From NCBI GenBank assembly GCA_033064195.1, contig JARBJD010000226.1, forward strand, positions 1-64,000: DNA of 64,000 nucleotides, given 5' to 3'. The position numbers and the translations under genes were made by a program. Source of the stretch: Blattamonas nauphoetae (Eukaryota > Preaxostyla > Oxymonadida). Positions 40,321-54,135 of the stretch are shown one piece after another; within the stretch, counting starts at the first letter, position 1; every line of letters starts with the position of its first letter. Below the pieces are notes generated by a model, which saw only the letters and a list, made by a program, of their open reading frames with translations, ran no database searches and was not told the origin of the DNA.

Positions 40321-40679
40321 CTGTCACGGTGACTCGCAAAAGTGTGTTTGACCGACAAATTTTTGAATGCGAGGTTCCCCACCAATCGGGCGAAGAGGTC
40401 GGGAAAGGCGAGTGGAGATGGGACGCACTCTCCAACAATCACCATTCTCCATTTTGATGTCTCGAACGTCGGAGAGGGTGTGGGGAGAGGAGTGGAGTCT
40501 GTCTGAAATCCAATCAAGGCAATCAATCATCAAGTGAGGCACCATTTGAGAGAACAATCACCAAACATGCACGCAAACACAAACTCCCACCAATCGACAC
40601 CATCCGTCCATCAACGAACGCATTGCCTACCACAAATTTGCAGAGTGAGCAGAGCGAGAGAGGCGGTGAAGGAGAAGGA
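40321..40679. other. Host DNA, no supported gene
   Basis: Overlapping short frames on both strands with no recognised domain. It grades into the ARM-like 3' module at about 40680. Confidence 0.3.
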
Positions 40680-40848
40680 GAGTGGCGACCATCGAGCGAG
40701 ACTGGCGAGAGAGATTCCCAATCGTTCCCGCCAACCAAACCATGAGGTGATGCCAGATCCAACAAAGATCACACAAACAGCGTGTGTTGTCCAAAGGAAG
40801 TCAGAAACAGTTCGAACGTTTGCTTGTTCTAGTGTGTATCTTTGCCTG

Positions 40849-43015
40849 TCATCGAAGGTTCATGCCCTGAAGGTTGCTCCATTTGATCGATTTTTCAACA
40901 ATCCGTCGTCCTTTGTATTCATGTTGGTCGTTTTGCAGCTTTTCCTCAAACACATCTTCGATGCCCTCCATTCTCAACCTTCGAATCACTGTCTTCCCCT
41001 TCTTTTGCACTTCTCCGCTTTGCTTGTTCCATTCCCGCTGGGCATCGATCATGTGAAACAGAAAAGCCCAGATTGAGTGCTCATTTTCGAAGAATGTGAG
41101 ACAACTTGGGATCGTGAGAACAACTGGCATGTGAAGAACAAAATGCATCGTCGGTTGATAAAACGGAGATATTTGGAGGAGTCGGGCGAGGAGCTCCAGA
41201 AAAGCCTTGGATTGGTCTCCATCGACGATCGAATAGTGGTTCTTGCACAAATGGCAAATATACTTCTCCGAAGGAACGAGAACTTGCTGCAAAATCGTTT
41301 GACAAACAGTTTGTTGTTCATTGTCATCTTCAATTCCGAGTTGTTCGAGACCATACGGAGTTGTGAGATAGAAAGAGTAAAAGATGATATTCGTGACATT
41401 GATGTGGATATCGACTGCTTCTGCAAAAGAATGAGATTGTGGATTGAGAGAGACGATGAGTTGATGGATCAGATCAGCTTTGACGAGGTCAAGTCGGCAT
41501 TTTGCTGAACAGTGCCACATCAGCTTTTCGAGCATCTTCATTGTTGTTGTGGTGATTGCTCGATTGGGTGATGAAATGAGAACCATAATGGATTGTACGA
41601 AGATAGCCGAAGATTCATCAGGCGTTCGCCCGAGGTTGCCGAGAAAAGCATCTGCTGATTTGTGCGGATCCGCAACGAATACGCACTTTCGAATTTCGTG
41701 ATAAAAATTCAGGAAAAAAACTAATGTGTCTGTGGGATCAATAATCACATCTTGTTTTGTCATTTTTAGAGTCCAAGGGTGGAGGAAGGCTGCTTTTTTC
41801 TTTGAGTTGAAGTTTCATCCTTGATAAGGAAATTTGAATGTTGTCAGATGAAAAAATCTCATTAAAAAGAAGGTTTGTTGACCTTGTAACTCGAGTTCCT
41901 GATCAGAGTGAAGGATCGAGACATCTGACTTGATCCAATCTTCACAGAAAAGAACGTCGTTTCACACTGCGCGACATTCTCAATCACCTTAATCAAAAGT
42001 ACTTCGATAGTTTGACAGAATTAGTCCTGATTTCTATATGACGATGTCTAATGTCAACTTCAGCGGTCCGATTGTGACAACTGTGTGATGGAATGGTGAG
42101 ATATGATTTTTGTGACTGGAAACGATGAATACAAAGAAAGATACACGATTAAGACGTGCAGAGTCAGTGTATGTCGCTTCACTGTTGATCGATGTGAACT
42201 GTTGACAAGAGGGTGTTTCTCTTCAGCTATACTCTGAAGCCCTTCTTCAAGGATCTAATTTCTGTTGATGAAAGAAAATTATGCCATGAGAGGAATATCT
42301 TTGTTCATCAAATGGATTGGAATGATGAAACTTCAAGTTTTTGACTGGACTGTTTTGAGGAATGAATTTCGTCATAGAAAGTATGAAAGCAAACAAGAAA
42401 CCTGATAGTACGGGGAATCGTATGAATATTATTTCAAATGTTGGATCTTTAGACAGATTCAGGACATCATCTTTTTGCGAAGCTAATTGGAATGAGAAAG
42501 GCAGATTTTTGAAATATTGTGAAAGAAAGGTGACGCATTTGGAATACCTGCAGTGGAATTGTCGCAAGATGTTGTGTATTCTTTCTCAAAAGAGGATGCG
42601 GTCATGATCATTTTCTGAAATGGGCGGGACAATGACCAACAAGGAGGAATGAAATGGAAAAACAAACGAGTGATTATTGATCTTCTCATCATCGTTGAAT
42701 GATGAGATAATTTTGGAGATGATTTGCGAAAATGTGGAGTCGTTGCGGATCCGCACATTTCTGTGAGAACGGTTGCACATAGTCGAGAAATTTCACCGCT
42801 TTTGCTTCCAAAGAGTCATCAAGTTCAGGCTGCAATTTTACAATGGCAACGAGAGATCGAAAGATAACGGCCTTTTCGGATTCAGATTCAACTTTTTCAT
42901 CATCGCTCCAATTCAGGAAAGTTTCACAATCTACAGAAGATGATAAGCTGTGGAAAGAGATACTAGGGCAAGGAGAATCAGGGGATGGGTTAAGCGTCGT
43001 GTCTAGCGCAGTCAT
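40849..43015 (-). pseudogene. ARM/HEAT-like family, copy D, split by a 1.1-kb element
   Basis: The 5' part (43015 to about 42780) starts MTALDTTLNPSPDSPCPS and carries the Cys and FLNW landmarks to EAKAVKFLDYV. The 3' part (about 41650 to 40849) resumes at KSADAFLGNLGRTPDES and runs intact through VKADLIHQLIVSLNPQS and IPSCLTFFENEHSIW to WSNLQGMNL. Between them lies a terminal-inverted-repeat element. Flanking bases show that some 20-25 bp of gene sequence at the junction is replaced or diverged. The upstream motif and 3' module are both present, so the copy was whole before insertion. Confidence 0.75.
41661..42757. mobile_element. TIR element inserted in ARM-like copy D
   Basis: Inverted ends TGTGCGGATCCGCAACGA at 41661-41678 and its complement at 42740-42757. 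Each end includes the palindrome GCGGATCCGC. The 1,097-bp interior is AT-rich, with no transposase or recognised gene. Possible target duplications are only 2-3 bases of T/A and are not decisive, so the superfamily is not assigned. Confidence 0.6.
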
Positions 43016-43038
43016 TCTGTCTATTTTGTCAGTTTAGA

Positions 43039-43055
43039 CACTCGTTATGGGTCAC
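43039..43055 (-). promoter_or_regulatory. Family start motif, ARM-like copy D
   Basis: CACTCGTTATGGGTCAC on the plus strand, 24 nt before the copy D start codon. It lies in a 169-bp gap between copy D and the divergently read SH3-PH gene. Confidence 0.6.
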
Positions 43056-43184
43056 GTCCACGAATGAAAGAATGAGATTGAGATGAAATGTGTCAGGAGG
43101 AGCGATTACACACGGTTCTTTCTTCCGTTCTTTCAGACACCAGAAATAGGTGCACCCATAGATTATTGTTTAATTTTCTCAACG

Positions 43185-43863
43185 ATGACCACCACGAGTC
43201 TTCGAGCGCAGTACGACTTCAATGCACGTGTCTCAGGCGAATTATCATTTAAAGTTGGCGATATCATCACTCTAATTGAGAAAAATGACAGCGGAATGTG
43301 GATTGGAAGCTTGAACGGAGACACTGGCCTGTTTCCATACAATTTTGTTGCAGAAATCACAGAGGATTCCAAAAGCAACCATGTTTCGACTTTCATTGCA
43401 TTTTTTCATCTTTTTCATGATCATTCAACAGTCCTATCCAGAACGCGTCGAAGCTCATACGCCAGTCGAAGGATGGCTCACCAAACAAGGTTTCGTCATA
43501 TTCCAGCTTCTCCATTTCTCTCTCATATATCATTCAGGACATTTCAGAAAGAACTGGAAAAGAAGATGGTTCACACTTCAAGGAAACACTCTCCATTACT
43601 CCGAAAAGCCCGTTTGTCTGCTTGATATCATTATTTTCATGTCCATCTTTCGCCTTTTCATCTCAAAGAACTCTCCAAAAGAGCTCGGGACCATCTCACT
43701 CAAAGGAACGAGTATCAAAAGTGGTGAGAGTGTCGGAGGCTCTCCATTCACTTTCCATTTGTTTCAACCGAACAATCCAAGTGCCAAAGAATTCTACCTT
43801 CGCGCTGATGACGTCAACCAGATGAATGCATGGGTCACAGCCATTCTTAGAGCCTCCTCTTAA
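43185..43863 (+). CDS. SH3-PH adaptor protein, four exons
   Basis: Exons 43185-43382, 43432-43489, 43538-43611 and 43669-43863; introns of 49, 48 and 57 nt starting GTTTCG, GTTTCG and GTTTGT and ending AG. The joined protein has about 174 residues. Residues 5-58 form an SH3 domain with the ALYDF-like AQYDFNAR, the ELSFKVGDIITL strand, WIGSLNG and FPYNFV. The rest is a PH domain: EGWLTKQG, FRKNWKRRWFTLQGNTLHYSE, then the C-terminal helix ending NAWVTAILRAS. SH3 binds Pro-rich partners and PH binds phosphoinositides, so a small cytosolic signalling or cytoskeletal adaptor is likely. Splice phases keep the frame throughout. Confidence 0.85.
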
Positions 43864-44148
43864 ACTGGTGATGTCTCTGCAATTTCTCTAACTTTCGTTG
43901 CTTTGTTGGCGTCTGCCTTGACATACTCCATTTTTTTACGTTTGATCGAGAATAATTCTCGATTGAGAGCAGATTCACTCCATCTGAGTCACTCTGAGTT
44001 TCTTGTCCTTTGGAGTAATAATCATGATTTTTATTTCTTATGAACTGCCGTCATGGGACTTAAGTGATAGTGTCTGACATTGTTCTTGATAGACTTGTTT
44101 TCTCTTGACTGAATCCAACAATATGGCTTGATCAATCTCCTTCTTTAA

Positions 44149-47100
44149 ATGGGGGAGGAGATCCCTCTAAAACAGGATCTCTATTATTCTGAGGTTCTTT
44201 CCAGGGCAACCAACGTTACTGGAATTGCTTGCGGCCACTTTCTCTCGCGAACCAGCGTCGATATCGTCGTCAGCCATGTTCGTACTTTTTCTCCATTAGT
44301 CTTTGTTCTACTACTTTTTTCTCAATTGTAGGTCTCTACACTTTCTGTATATACGTATATGCCCGATTTGAAGAACTTTTCACCAAAATATCAATGCGAG
44401 ACGTGGAAGGAAATTTCAACCCTCTCTTCATCTCCTCAACAATCGACGTCTGTTTTTCTTACTCACTCATTGAGCAATTTCTCTCTGTTTCTTCGCAGAA
44501 ATGATGCCATTTTTCTTCTGTCTGTGCATGGTGAGTGGCTGTTGCTTCAGTGGCTCCGGAACCATTTTTTCCCGGTTGCTGCAGGATCTATCAACGATGC
44601 ACTTTCTCCACTCCTTCAACATCCTCAGAAACGTCGTTTTTTCATTTCCCCTGTGTGCGTTCGCCTCTTATTATCTCATCTTCTTTCAGAGTTTCGGACA
44701 GTCCCTCTATTCTGTTCCTATCTCCCCAGATTCTCCAATGTGGTATCAAATTGAGCTTCCAAGTAGTCCCGAGGACCCCATTCCAAATTTTTATCCACCT
44801 GATGTCCCTAATCTACCCTTCAATTCATCATTCTTCCCCACCCTCCATGTTCCGCTCTTCTCCTTCCGCGCGATCATTGTCGTCGATGACACGATCTTCG
44901 TTGGAGTTCGGTATGATGGACCGCCTGCATATATCCTCGAAGAATTCCAGCTCCACCCGACAACATCTCTTTCGGTCATTCCTAAACTTTACGGCAATCA
45001 CTTCCGACTTGATTTGAAAAATGGTCTCGAAGAAGTCTGGAAAATGAATCGGCCTCAACCGAAGCAGGAATCCGATGAACGTAACTCAGAGAACAGGATC
45101 TTTTGGAACAATCCAGTTCCGGTTCTCGAATCGTGCGAATCGAGGACATTTGTCTTTTTCGAAGCCCAATACGATCCCCCACTACGAGAACCTCGACCAT
45201 TACCGGAACAAAGAGACTTTTCTGTCCCTAATCTGTACTCGATCATCAATCGTGTCAGGCACCTCGACATCACACACCAGCTTCTCAGGTCAATGTACCC
45301 ATATCACGGTGACGATGCAGTAATGGTCCCAGTTCCAGCTATCCCTGGGCAGGATCACTTAACAGAACCGTCTGACCTCCCAACATTCAATCTCTTCGAA
45401 ACCAACAATACAGATTGCACTGCGGCTATGGCTCTGTGCGATACTCCGGCCTCTGTTGCAATGCTAAGTTTGGTTTTTGATTTCCGGAAAGAACATTTTC
45501 TGTTATGGCCGAATTCGTTCGTCTCGATGAGTTCATCGTCATCACGCATCTTAGTTGGCAATCAACACCTCTTTATGAAGCAGCTGAAGGGCGCATCGTT
45601 GTTCCCCATTCGTCAAATCGACTGTAGGAATGGTGACATTCATAAAGCCGTTCTTTCATCAACCGTGGCTGAGAGAACAACCCAACAAAGGCCATCAACT
45701 TTTTCGGGATCTGAATCCGTCAAATATCAACCAACATCGTTCTCATTCAATGTTTCGCCTCCCTCCGATAATCCCACAAGTTCTGAGCTGTCATTCTTTG
45801 TTCAGCACGTCAGCGCGCTCATTGATCAAAACTGGCGACGGAAGACTCCATTTCAGCTGACTTCATCCAAAAAAGAGAACCCCTCGTGGTCCTCCACATC
45901 GATTAATGACTCTTCCTCTCAACTCAAAACACATATCGCTGTGTTCTCCTGTGAGTGCATCATGGTGATCTTTCCCACTCTCCAGGTCCTTTTCTTTTCG
46001 TTTCAGTCTCCACTCTCGGATCTGCCATTGTTCGCCACATTTCATCGCCAATATCCCCCTATCCCATCCCACAAGAATGTTATCGCCTCAAACAAACGAC
46101 GCGATTCTTTGATCAACGAATCCTTAATTTTCGGAGGAGGACAAAGCATATATCTTGTCAAGGAAGGAATAATCCATCGCCAGTACCTTCCCCACACGTG
46201 GATGATCACTGCCCAACTCACCCCGTCCTATCGCTTCATCTATCCTTACGACGCCCTCAGCTGCATTCTCTCGAGGACCCCTGCCCCAAATGTCGAACCC
46301 CCGCCGCCCACTCTTCACCCAATTCCGAGTTTCCTGATTCTCCCCTCTCGGATCGGCCCACAAGTTGTTCTTTCAATCACCCACAACCGATTCATGGACA
46401 AACCGTTTAATCCGTCCCAAAACGACATTCCGGCACACGTTATCAACTGCTGTGCGCCTCATCGAATGGAAAAACCATTCACAATCGTCGGAAAGCAAGA
46501 CACTCTCTCGAAAGGTGTTGGTGTGGGGAATTCCGGAGCTCTTTATCTGTCGAACGTGGCGAGGAAGGTCATCCCACTCATCAACTCGTATCGCTTCGAT
46601 GTCGCTCCTTCAGTCTTCGTTGCTCGCCTGTCCTCGTCCAGCCCGATCCATCAACTGATGCTGATCTCTGTGGTGGACACGCAAGCGGCGAAGAAGCAGA
46701 ATAAACCGATTGTGGGGTCTGAGAGATCGTACAACAACATTTACAGAACACTTCTCTACTCTCTCACACCCACCTCCTGTGATCCGCTTGACACGACAAC
46801 GGTTGGAGTGGCAACTGACGAAGCCACTGTTCTTTTCACTGAAGTCGAGTCTGCTCTTGTGCACGTCACATCGTCGAAATTGGTTGTGATCCCAACAGCT
46901 CAATATGTGTCGAGTTCGACGTCATCTCCAGCTCGCTTCGGCGGATCTTCCCAAACGTTCATTCTCAAGCCAATCCAACCGAACTATGCGAACAGCGTCA
47001 CGTGGACTCCACCAACAGCGTGCTCCCTTCCGATGATTCTGAGGTCGATGGCTGATTCTGGCAAGTTCAAAGAAGTGACGTTCCATCCTCGTTTCTCCCA

Positions 47101-50100
47101 TCTTCTCAACTCCTCCACTCATCTCGATGAAACCTCAGGAAACATGAGATTCCGATCGAGCATTGTGTGTGCCGGTGCAGCGCGGGATCTGATCACTGTC
47201 TCTGTCTCCACATGCGTCTATGTCTTTGTGTGGAGAAGCGTCCTCCCAAAATCGTCGTCGGAAACGAAGCCTGCCCCCGCGCACGCTCTCACGCTCTTTC
47301 AGACACTCTCTTTCCCCTCTCACGTCTGCCTTGTGAAGGTTAACACACTCCACAACAACACATTTCTGACAGTTGGTTGTGTCGATGAGGGAATGGTCCA
47401 TCTTTTCAGACTCGACACTGTCGCCGATTCCATCCAAATTGAGAACTTTCTCGCTGAGAAACGAAGGTTCTACAGCCGCCAGCCAATGTCAGCCAAAATC
47501 CAGCGAATCCCGAACGGAACAGAGCCTCTGAGCATCCACTCTGGAAACGAAGAGTTCATCCAACCATACTCCTTCATCGAACTGCAGACAGGAACGAAGA
47601 TGTTTGTCAAAAATGTGATCCATCCATCATTTCGGATGACTCATTTCTTTTCGGCGAAATTGAGGAATGAACCGTCGAGTTGTGTGCTGAGTTTGCTCAA
47701 CCATTCAATCAAGACATGTGACCTGACAGACATGGACAAGACAGCTGTCAGACAAGCTGTGAATCTCGAACAACAAGACGAAGGAACGTCAGACTCAGCG
47801 CAATCCTCCTCTCTCGAAGGAAACACGTCGTCCACACAAACCCGGTCAGAATGGGTCGACAGAGAAGGAGAACAGGCCGCTGTGTGGATGGCCGGTGTCA
47901 AACAAGGATCTGTCAACTGGACCATCCTTCCTCTCTCCATCATTCTTTACCAAGTCTCACACGACAGCGACAGTACAGACGGACACCCGATACATCCTGC
48001 CGATCGTCTCACCCCACCACTCCACAGAATTCCTCGCGTTTCGACGTACTTTGTCGGGCAGCTGCCAGTGACAATAGCTGAGGAGACAACACGATTGCTG
48101 GTGTATTCGGATACTGTCGCGTGTTGGAGTTGGAACGTGCAGAGGCAGATGATGCTGGCGATTGCGGTGTATCATTCCAGCCCGTTTCATCAGATTCATC
48201 CGATTGTGTTGGAGGAACCGAAGGAAGGGACGGTGTGAAGAGAGATTTGATGGTTTTGATTGTTTCTTCTGGTTCAGTGTTGTTTGTGTCTTAACATCAT
48301 CCCTCAAACATTTCTTTTCCTCTCCTCTCTCAGCCAACCCCGACTGCCTCGACTGTCCCCACCCACACGTGGGTCGACACAACCGACCTGGTTCTTGTCT
48401 TCGGCAGGATAGACAACGAGAACTCCGTTGCAACTCAAACACGCTTGCTCAGCTCGTGTCCAATCAAGATTGCGCCCATCCCACAACTCCACGCTGTTGC
48501 TGTGCTCACTCGCGAGCCGTTCGCGTTCAACCAATTCGCACACGTCGACACGCAACAGATCCTTCGTGGATTGTTGAAAACTGAGAAGTCTTTGGAGCAG
48601 AATTACAGTGTCAACTTCCTCTCATCCCATCACAACGACAGATACGCCCAGGCGAGGGAGAAGTGGCAGAAGAAACAAAAGCAGTTGATCAGCCTCGGAG
48701 CCCAAATCGAAGCCAACCACGAGATCACCGCCCATCTTCCTTTCCGCGACCTCGTTTTGGACTACCTTCGAGAAAAGGGAGATGACTCGATCACAAAATT
48801 TGTGAAGGACTTCAAACTGGACAGACATCAACAGACGCCTCCATCGAAGCCGATCCATGTCAGCAGGACAAAGCCAGGACGGATGAAGCTACGCGACAAG
48901 CTGAACAACCTGCCGTTCATGACATCCGTGGACCACTTCAAAAGGAGAATGGAGAATCCAGCAACACTCTCTCATTCTGTTTCGTACGTTCTCTGGACGC
49001 TTGCACAGCACGAAACGGGTTTCCATCCACGCACTCCTCGTTGTGATCTCAACGGCGTTCCTTTTGCTGATTTGGCATCAGAGTTCACAAGACGACAGCA
49101 GACGACGAGAGCGGTGACTGACCGACCAATCACATCACGTCCCTGTCACAACGCTGTTCCTTTGGGTTATTCGCATCAAGCAGCAAATGTGAAGTGGAGA
49201 GGGTCATCGAAGAAAGAGAGACAGCAGCCCAAATTCGCTCCTGCCAGTGCGAAAGAGTTCAGCCAGCGTTTCGAGCCTCCTTCTGAACCGCATCGTTCGA
49301 AGCACCTTTTTGTTCGGAACTTGGAGAGGCGACAATCACTCCCGCCACCCAACCTCCAATCGGCAAAGCTGACCAAAAGTGATCTCACCGAATCGAATTC
49401 AATCAACAGCGAGCAAATGTCGAGTCAGCCGTCGCAAAGCACGCTCACAACGCCCACCTCTCACTCCAACTCGTCGGGATCTGTTTTTGTGGAAGACGAC
49501 AACGAGTCGATCTTGCCTCTTCAGGAAGTGAAACTGTATTCCTACAATCTTCTCATTTTTGATGACTTGGATGTTCGGAATCTGCTGTGCACGGTTGTTC
49601 TCACTGCACTCGATTATTCAATCACCCCGTTCATGATTGACAAGGAGACGTCCACACAAGAGTCGGCCGAGCAGGAGAAGAGGAGAGGGACACACAGACC
49701 CTTCCCTTCCGAACATTCTTTGGAGAATTACACGTTCTCCGACCTTGTTTGCCTGACTGTCCCGACATCGACAGCTCTCACTGAAATCCGCGAAATCGAA
49801 GAAAAAGTCCATCTCCACTACAATCTCCACGAGCGGATCCTCGCGAAGAAGAAAGGGTACGTCACCGAAGATGATGATCACGAATCAAGTCCAGACATCT
49901 CTCTCGATGCTCTCCACATCACTCCGATGGGAGCAGGACTGACGATGGACGAGTCGGTGAAGAAGTACAACAGATTGTTTCTGGCGCTGGTTGGGAGAGA
50001 GTGGCTTCTCGATTCGCAGAGTCAGACGAACTTCTCTGACATTTTCTTGTTTGAGCTGAAACGACAAGATATCGTCACGATGGGCGAACGATTTGCGTTG

Positions 50101-52731
50101 CTCCAAGCACAAACAACCAACGACATCTCCTCCATCACAAACAACATCAACAACTTCAAGTTCACTGACCCTCAATTCTACAAACACACCATAGCCGCAC
50201 CCAGTCACAATCCAGCCACAGACAAGCTCAAGACCATCCATGCTTGGCCTGTGGGTCGTCTGCGATTGTGGGGCAATGTGCAGGGCATCTTTTCTGAACG
50301 CTCTTTTCTCGTCGCTTTGAATGGGCCGAATCTGATGTTGTTCAACTTGTCACTTCCCTTCCATCGGACGGTCGAAGTGAATGTTGAAAGCATGATGCAA
50401 TCACTTTATCGCTCAGACACGAATCTGGACATGGTTTTTGATCTCCCCGAATCGTATCAGTGCTCCTGCTGTCAGCCCTTCTTCGACGAGAATCAGATGC
50501 CCAGGTCGGTCTTCCCATCGCATTATTCATACATCGCCATACACTCCTATTCATCACTCTGGTTGGGACTGGACGAATGGAGGCATCAGACACGATCAAG
50601 CCGACACGATGTGCCTGTCTCCACTCACCTCATCGCAACCATCGAAGCTCCTGCGTTGATCACGTCTTTCTCGATGGTTTCACTTCTGTCTCAACTTGTG
50701 CCAACTTTGCATCCAGACACTCTTTCATATTCTGTTCCTGAGGATCCACGCAAGAGAACGAACGAAAAGGATCGAGACGAGAACTTGCAAGCCACACTGT
50801 CTCATCTCATCCACTGGTCGGTCTTCACAACACGTCGTTATCGAATGGTCATCGTTGCTGCCCCTTGTTCTGTTTATGTTGCGGATCTGACACTTCCTCA
50901 CGGCTTCCCAACATCCCTCCAACTCAATCCACTTTTCACCAAATTCTGTCTTCTATATTCCACAGCAACACAAAGCCGGTTTGGATACGATGTGTTTCGA
51001 CACACCGATCACGATCTTGATTCATCTCTACACGAAAACGAAGAACTTCGATCATCTAACCTCCGACTCCATCTCAACAAGAAGATGTTCTGCACACACA
51101 ACGGCCACATCTGCAGTGATCCACTCCCACTCAACCGAGCATCAGTCACCGACCTCGCCCTCTTCATCCCAACCCACTCCCCGCCACCCACACTCAATCT
51201 TCGCGTGCCGAGTTCGGAGAAGTTAAAAGTGGCTTCAACAGCTGGCGTGACTGTCAAGAGCCTCGCGTTGATGTACCTTCCATCTCTCGTCCACGCTGCC
51301 ACGTTCGTGTCGTCCTCGACGGTTGGTGTGTTGTGCGACAAGTCAACCATTCTTCTGTCAATCTTCAGGAATTTGGGCGTGTTTGAGGACAGCATTGTGA
51401 TGCCCAGACATTGTGCTCGGTGTGGGGAGACTTTTGATTGCACCTACAGCTCCTTCCCTGCCCAGATGATCACATCAGCTCGTCGCGACCTTCCAGAACC
51501 GCAACGATTTATCTTCCACGTCTCGCATGGAACGTCGTTCGAAGCACAGAATATGCAAACCCAGTTATTCCGACATTTCAAAGATCTTGGTCACGAAATG
51601 GACGATCTCTGGCCAAATTACGACGACTCTCTCGTTCAGACTGTTGACAAGTTGGAAGAACACATGCGACTGCATGGTTTCACTCCTCGACTGGTCAGAA
51701 TTCCCTCACAGCCTGGCCAAAGTCGGAAATCACAATTCTGCTCCCAAATCCTCCGACACTTCCATCGAATGCAGCCGAACGACATGGAGCGCTTCCTTCC
51801 CCATCGAATCAGACTCATGCCCCACTTCTCGTTTCAAGTCTTTGAGTCGCTTGTTCCTGTCCTCACGTTGGGAATCGAAGGGTCGTCGTACCTTCTGAAT
51901 CCCATCAACTCGGACAAGATTCCAATGTTGGATGTGATGATGGAAGAGTATCAGGACATTGTCCGCAACACGACCTTCGCTCACATCTGGCGATACCCGG
52001 GATGGAATCTTCTGAAAATGTTCGAAGACGATGAACCACTCACGTTTCGCAATTATGCGATTTCTGGCGTTCCCATCAAGTATTTGGAAGGTCGATCGGA
52101 TGACAGTGAGACGCTTCTCTCGTTCATGTTGGATGCACCTCGATACATCCCTCTTCCGAGCATTCTGTCGAATGGCCGAGTGCTGAGTGGAGAATTGATG
52201 AATGCAATGAGAGCGAATCCGCTCGACACAAGTCGGGGATTGGTCTTCCCAACTGTGAACAACATGTCGCATGGAGCGAACCTCAACCATCACTTGGCCG
52301 TGTCTCGCGATTCGTTTGTCTTCGAGTTGTGGAGAAGCATGCGAACGCGATTCCAACGCATCCAGTCATCACATCCACATTTTTCGGCTGTTCGTGTTCG
52401 GAGGAGAGTGATCCGAGAAATGATGGCCAGGTTTGATCAAGGGAAGGTCTCGCGAGTGATGTCGTTTCTTCTCATTCCGTTCTTATCCATCTACAAGACA
52501 GCAGCAGACATCCCGTCCATCTATCACCTCTCCCTCCACACAGAAACCATGGACACCGACATTCTGGGTGAGCAGGACGATCTGGAAGAAGGGAGTGATC
52601 TTTATGAATCGTCTTCGGAAGTCTTCGACTCACTTGGAGAAGTGGAAGATTGGGCTGGTGGACAAGCACCCAGCATTCTGGGCGAGCCAGTGTCGTTATC
52701 GTTGCAGACGGGACAGCCGGCACCTGGGTGA
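44149..52731 (+). CDS. Giant host protein, possibly MMS1/CPSF-A-like
   Basis: An ATG at 44149 opens exon 1 (to 44277). A 54-nt intron (44278-44331, GTTCGT...TGTAG) follows. Exon 2 starts VSTLSVYTYMPDLKNF; its exact junction with the 1,200-codon frame that is clearly open from about 44720 is unresolved. A 101-nt intron (48233-48333, GTGTGA...CTCAG) joins this to a 1,440-codon frame ending 52731. The total is about 2,750 residues. The N-terminus (VTGIACGHFLSRTSVDIVVS, RNDAIFLLSVHGEWLLLQW) resembles the start of MMS1_N/CPSF-A beta-propeller proteins such as DDB1, SF3B3 and CPSF1, but the length is about double theirs. A 42-nt intron at 45964-46005 is also possible. The family call is weak; that it is a real gene is strong. 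Confidence 0.6.
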
Positions 52732-52991
52732 ATGAGGGTGGAGAGATATTATGGATGAACATTCGGAGGGAGTACGCAATAGCGAGTTTCTCAATTGCTT
52801 TCAATGATTGATTGAAAATAAGTGGATTCTGTTTATTTTGGAGATTATTTTAACACTGTTTGTGAGACTTTCATCAAATCAGGCAATGATGAATAGAACA
52901 GTTGTGTTTCGGGATCGATCCCATAATGAATGAATGGGATCGTTGTCAGCCAGAATGACCTCAAATACCAATAAAACATACACTTCCTCAA

Positions 52992-54014
52992 GTGGATCAC
53001 GCCGTGGTATCTCTTCACACTGCTTTTCATGCTCCAGACTGTTATGCTTTCATGAATTGGCAATTCAAACTATATGAGTCAATCTACGGCAAGGTCGATG
53101 TCTTTCGATCTCTTGTTGCCACTGTGAAGTTGCAGCCTACTCTTGATGACACTCTGGAAGCGAAAGCAGTAAAATTTCTGAAATCTGTGAAACCGAAGGA
53201 TAAAGAATCAACAGATGCTTTTCTCAGCAGTTTCGCATCGAATTCTGATGATTATTCGATAGTTTTCGTACAATGCATTGTGGTGCTCGTTTCCTCACCC
53301 AATCAGGCAATCACCACAGCAACAATGAAGATGCTCCATTCTTCGATCTGGAACTGTTCAGCAAAAGTCCGACTTGCCCTCATCAAAGCTGATCTGATCC
53401 CTCAACTCATGACCAGTCTCAACCCACAGTCTCTTTCCTTTACTGAAGCATTCGATATCCACCTAAATCTCTCGATCATCCTCCGCGAGTCTGTCCAGCT
53501 CGCCACTCCGGACGGTCTCAGACAACTCAAAATTCACAAGGAAGATGAACAACAAGCTGTTCACGAGACACTTTTCAAGCAAGCTGTCGCACCTTCAGAG
53601 AAGTATATTTGTAATTTATGCTTGAACCGCTTTTCGATCGTCGACGGATACCAAGCAGGAAGTTTTCTGATACTCCTCACCACACTCCTCCAAATATCTC
53701 CTTTCTATAAACAAACACTGGAATTTGATCTGATTCTACCTGTATTTCTCACGATCCCCAGCTGTCTTGCATTCTTCGAAAATGAGAACTCATCCTGGTA
53801 TTTTCTGTATTTACTATACAGTGTCCGGCGTGAATGGAACGAACAAGGCGGAGAACTGCGAGAGATGTGGAAGACAATGGATCGAAAGTTGAGAATGGAG
53901 GGCATCGAAGATGCGATGGACGAAAAGCTGCAAACCGACAAAAACGGAAACTACGGAGGATTTTTTGTTGCCACTTCGATCGACTGGAACAACCTTCAGG
54001 GCATGAACATATGA
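52992..54014 (+). pseudogene. ARM/HEAT-like family, copy E (5' end lost)
   Basis: A 340-codon plus-strand frame that aligns end to end with copy A from APDCYAFMNW onward: VATVKLQPTLDDTL, IKADLIPQLMTSLNPQS, IPSCLAFFENENSSW, WNNLQGMNI. The frame has no ATG before FMNW, the usual MT start and its upstream motif are absent, and the sequence left of 52992 does not match other copies. The 5' end is probably missing, unless an upstream exon supplies it. It is otherwise uninterrupted, so the loss looks recent. Confidence 0.65.
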
Positions 54015-54135
54015 AAACGTCATTAGAAACAAACAAGAACCAGCGAACATTTCGACCTGTTTCTGGCTTGTTTTGGCCAACAAAAACTGTTTATGAGTGA
54101 TCTTTGTGGACTCTGACATCACCTCATGGTTTCGT
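54015..54135 (+). repeat. Conserved 3' module after copy E
   Basis: Reverse-oriented counterpart of the block at 33040-33221, including GAACCAGCGAACATTTCGAC and CAAAAACTGTTTATGAGTGA. It lies between convergent copies E and F; a second block (54455-54600) belongs to copy F. Confidence 0.65.
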
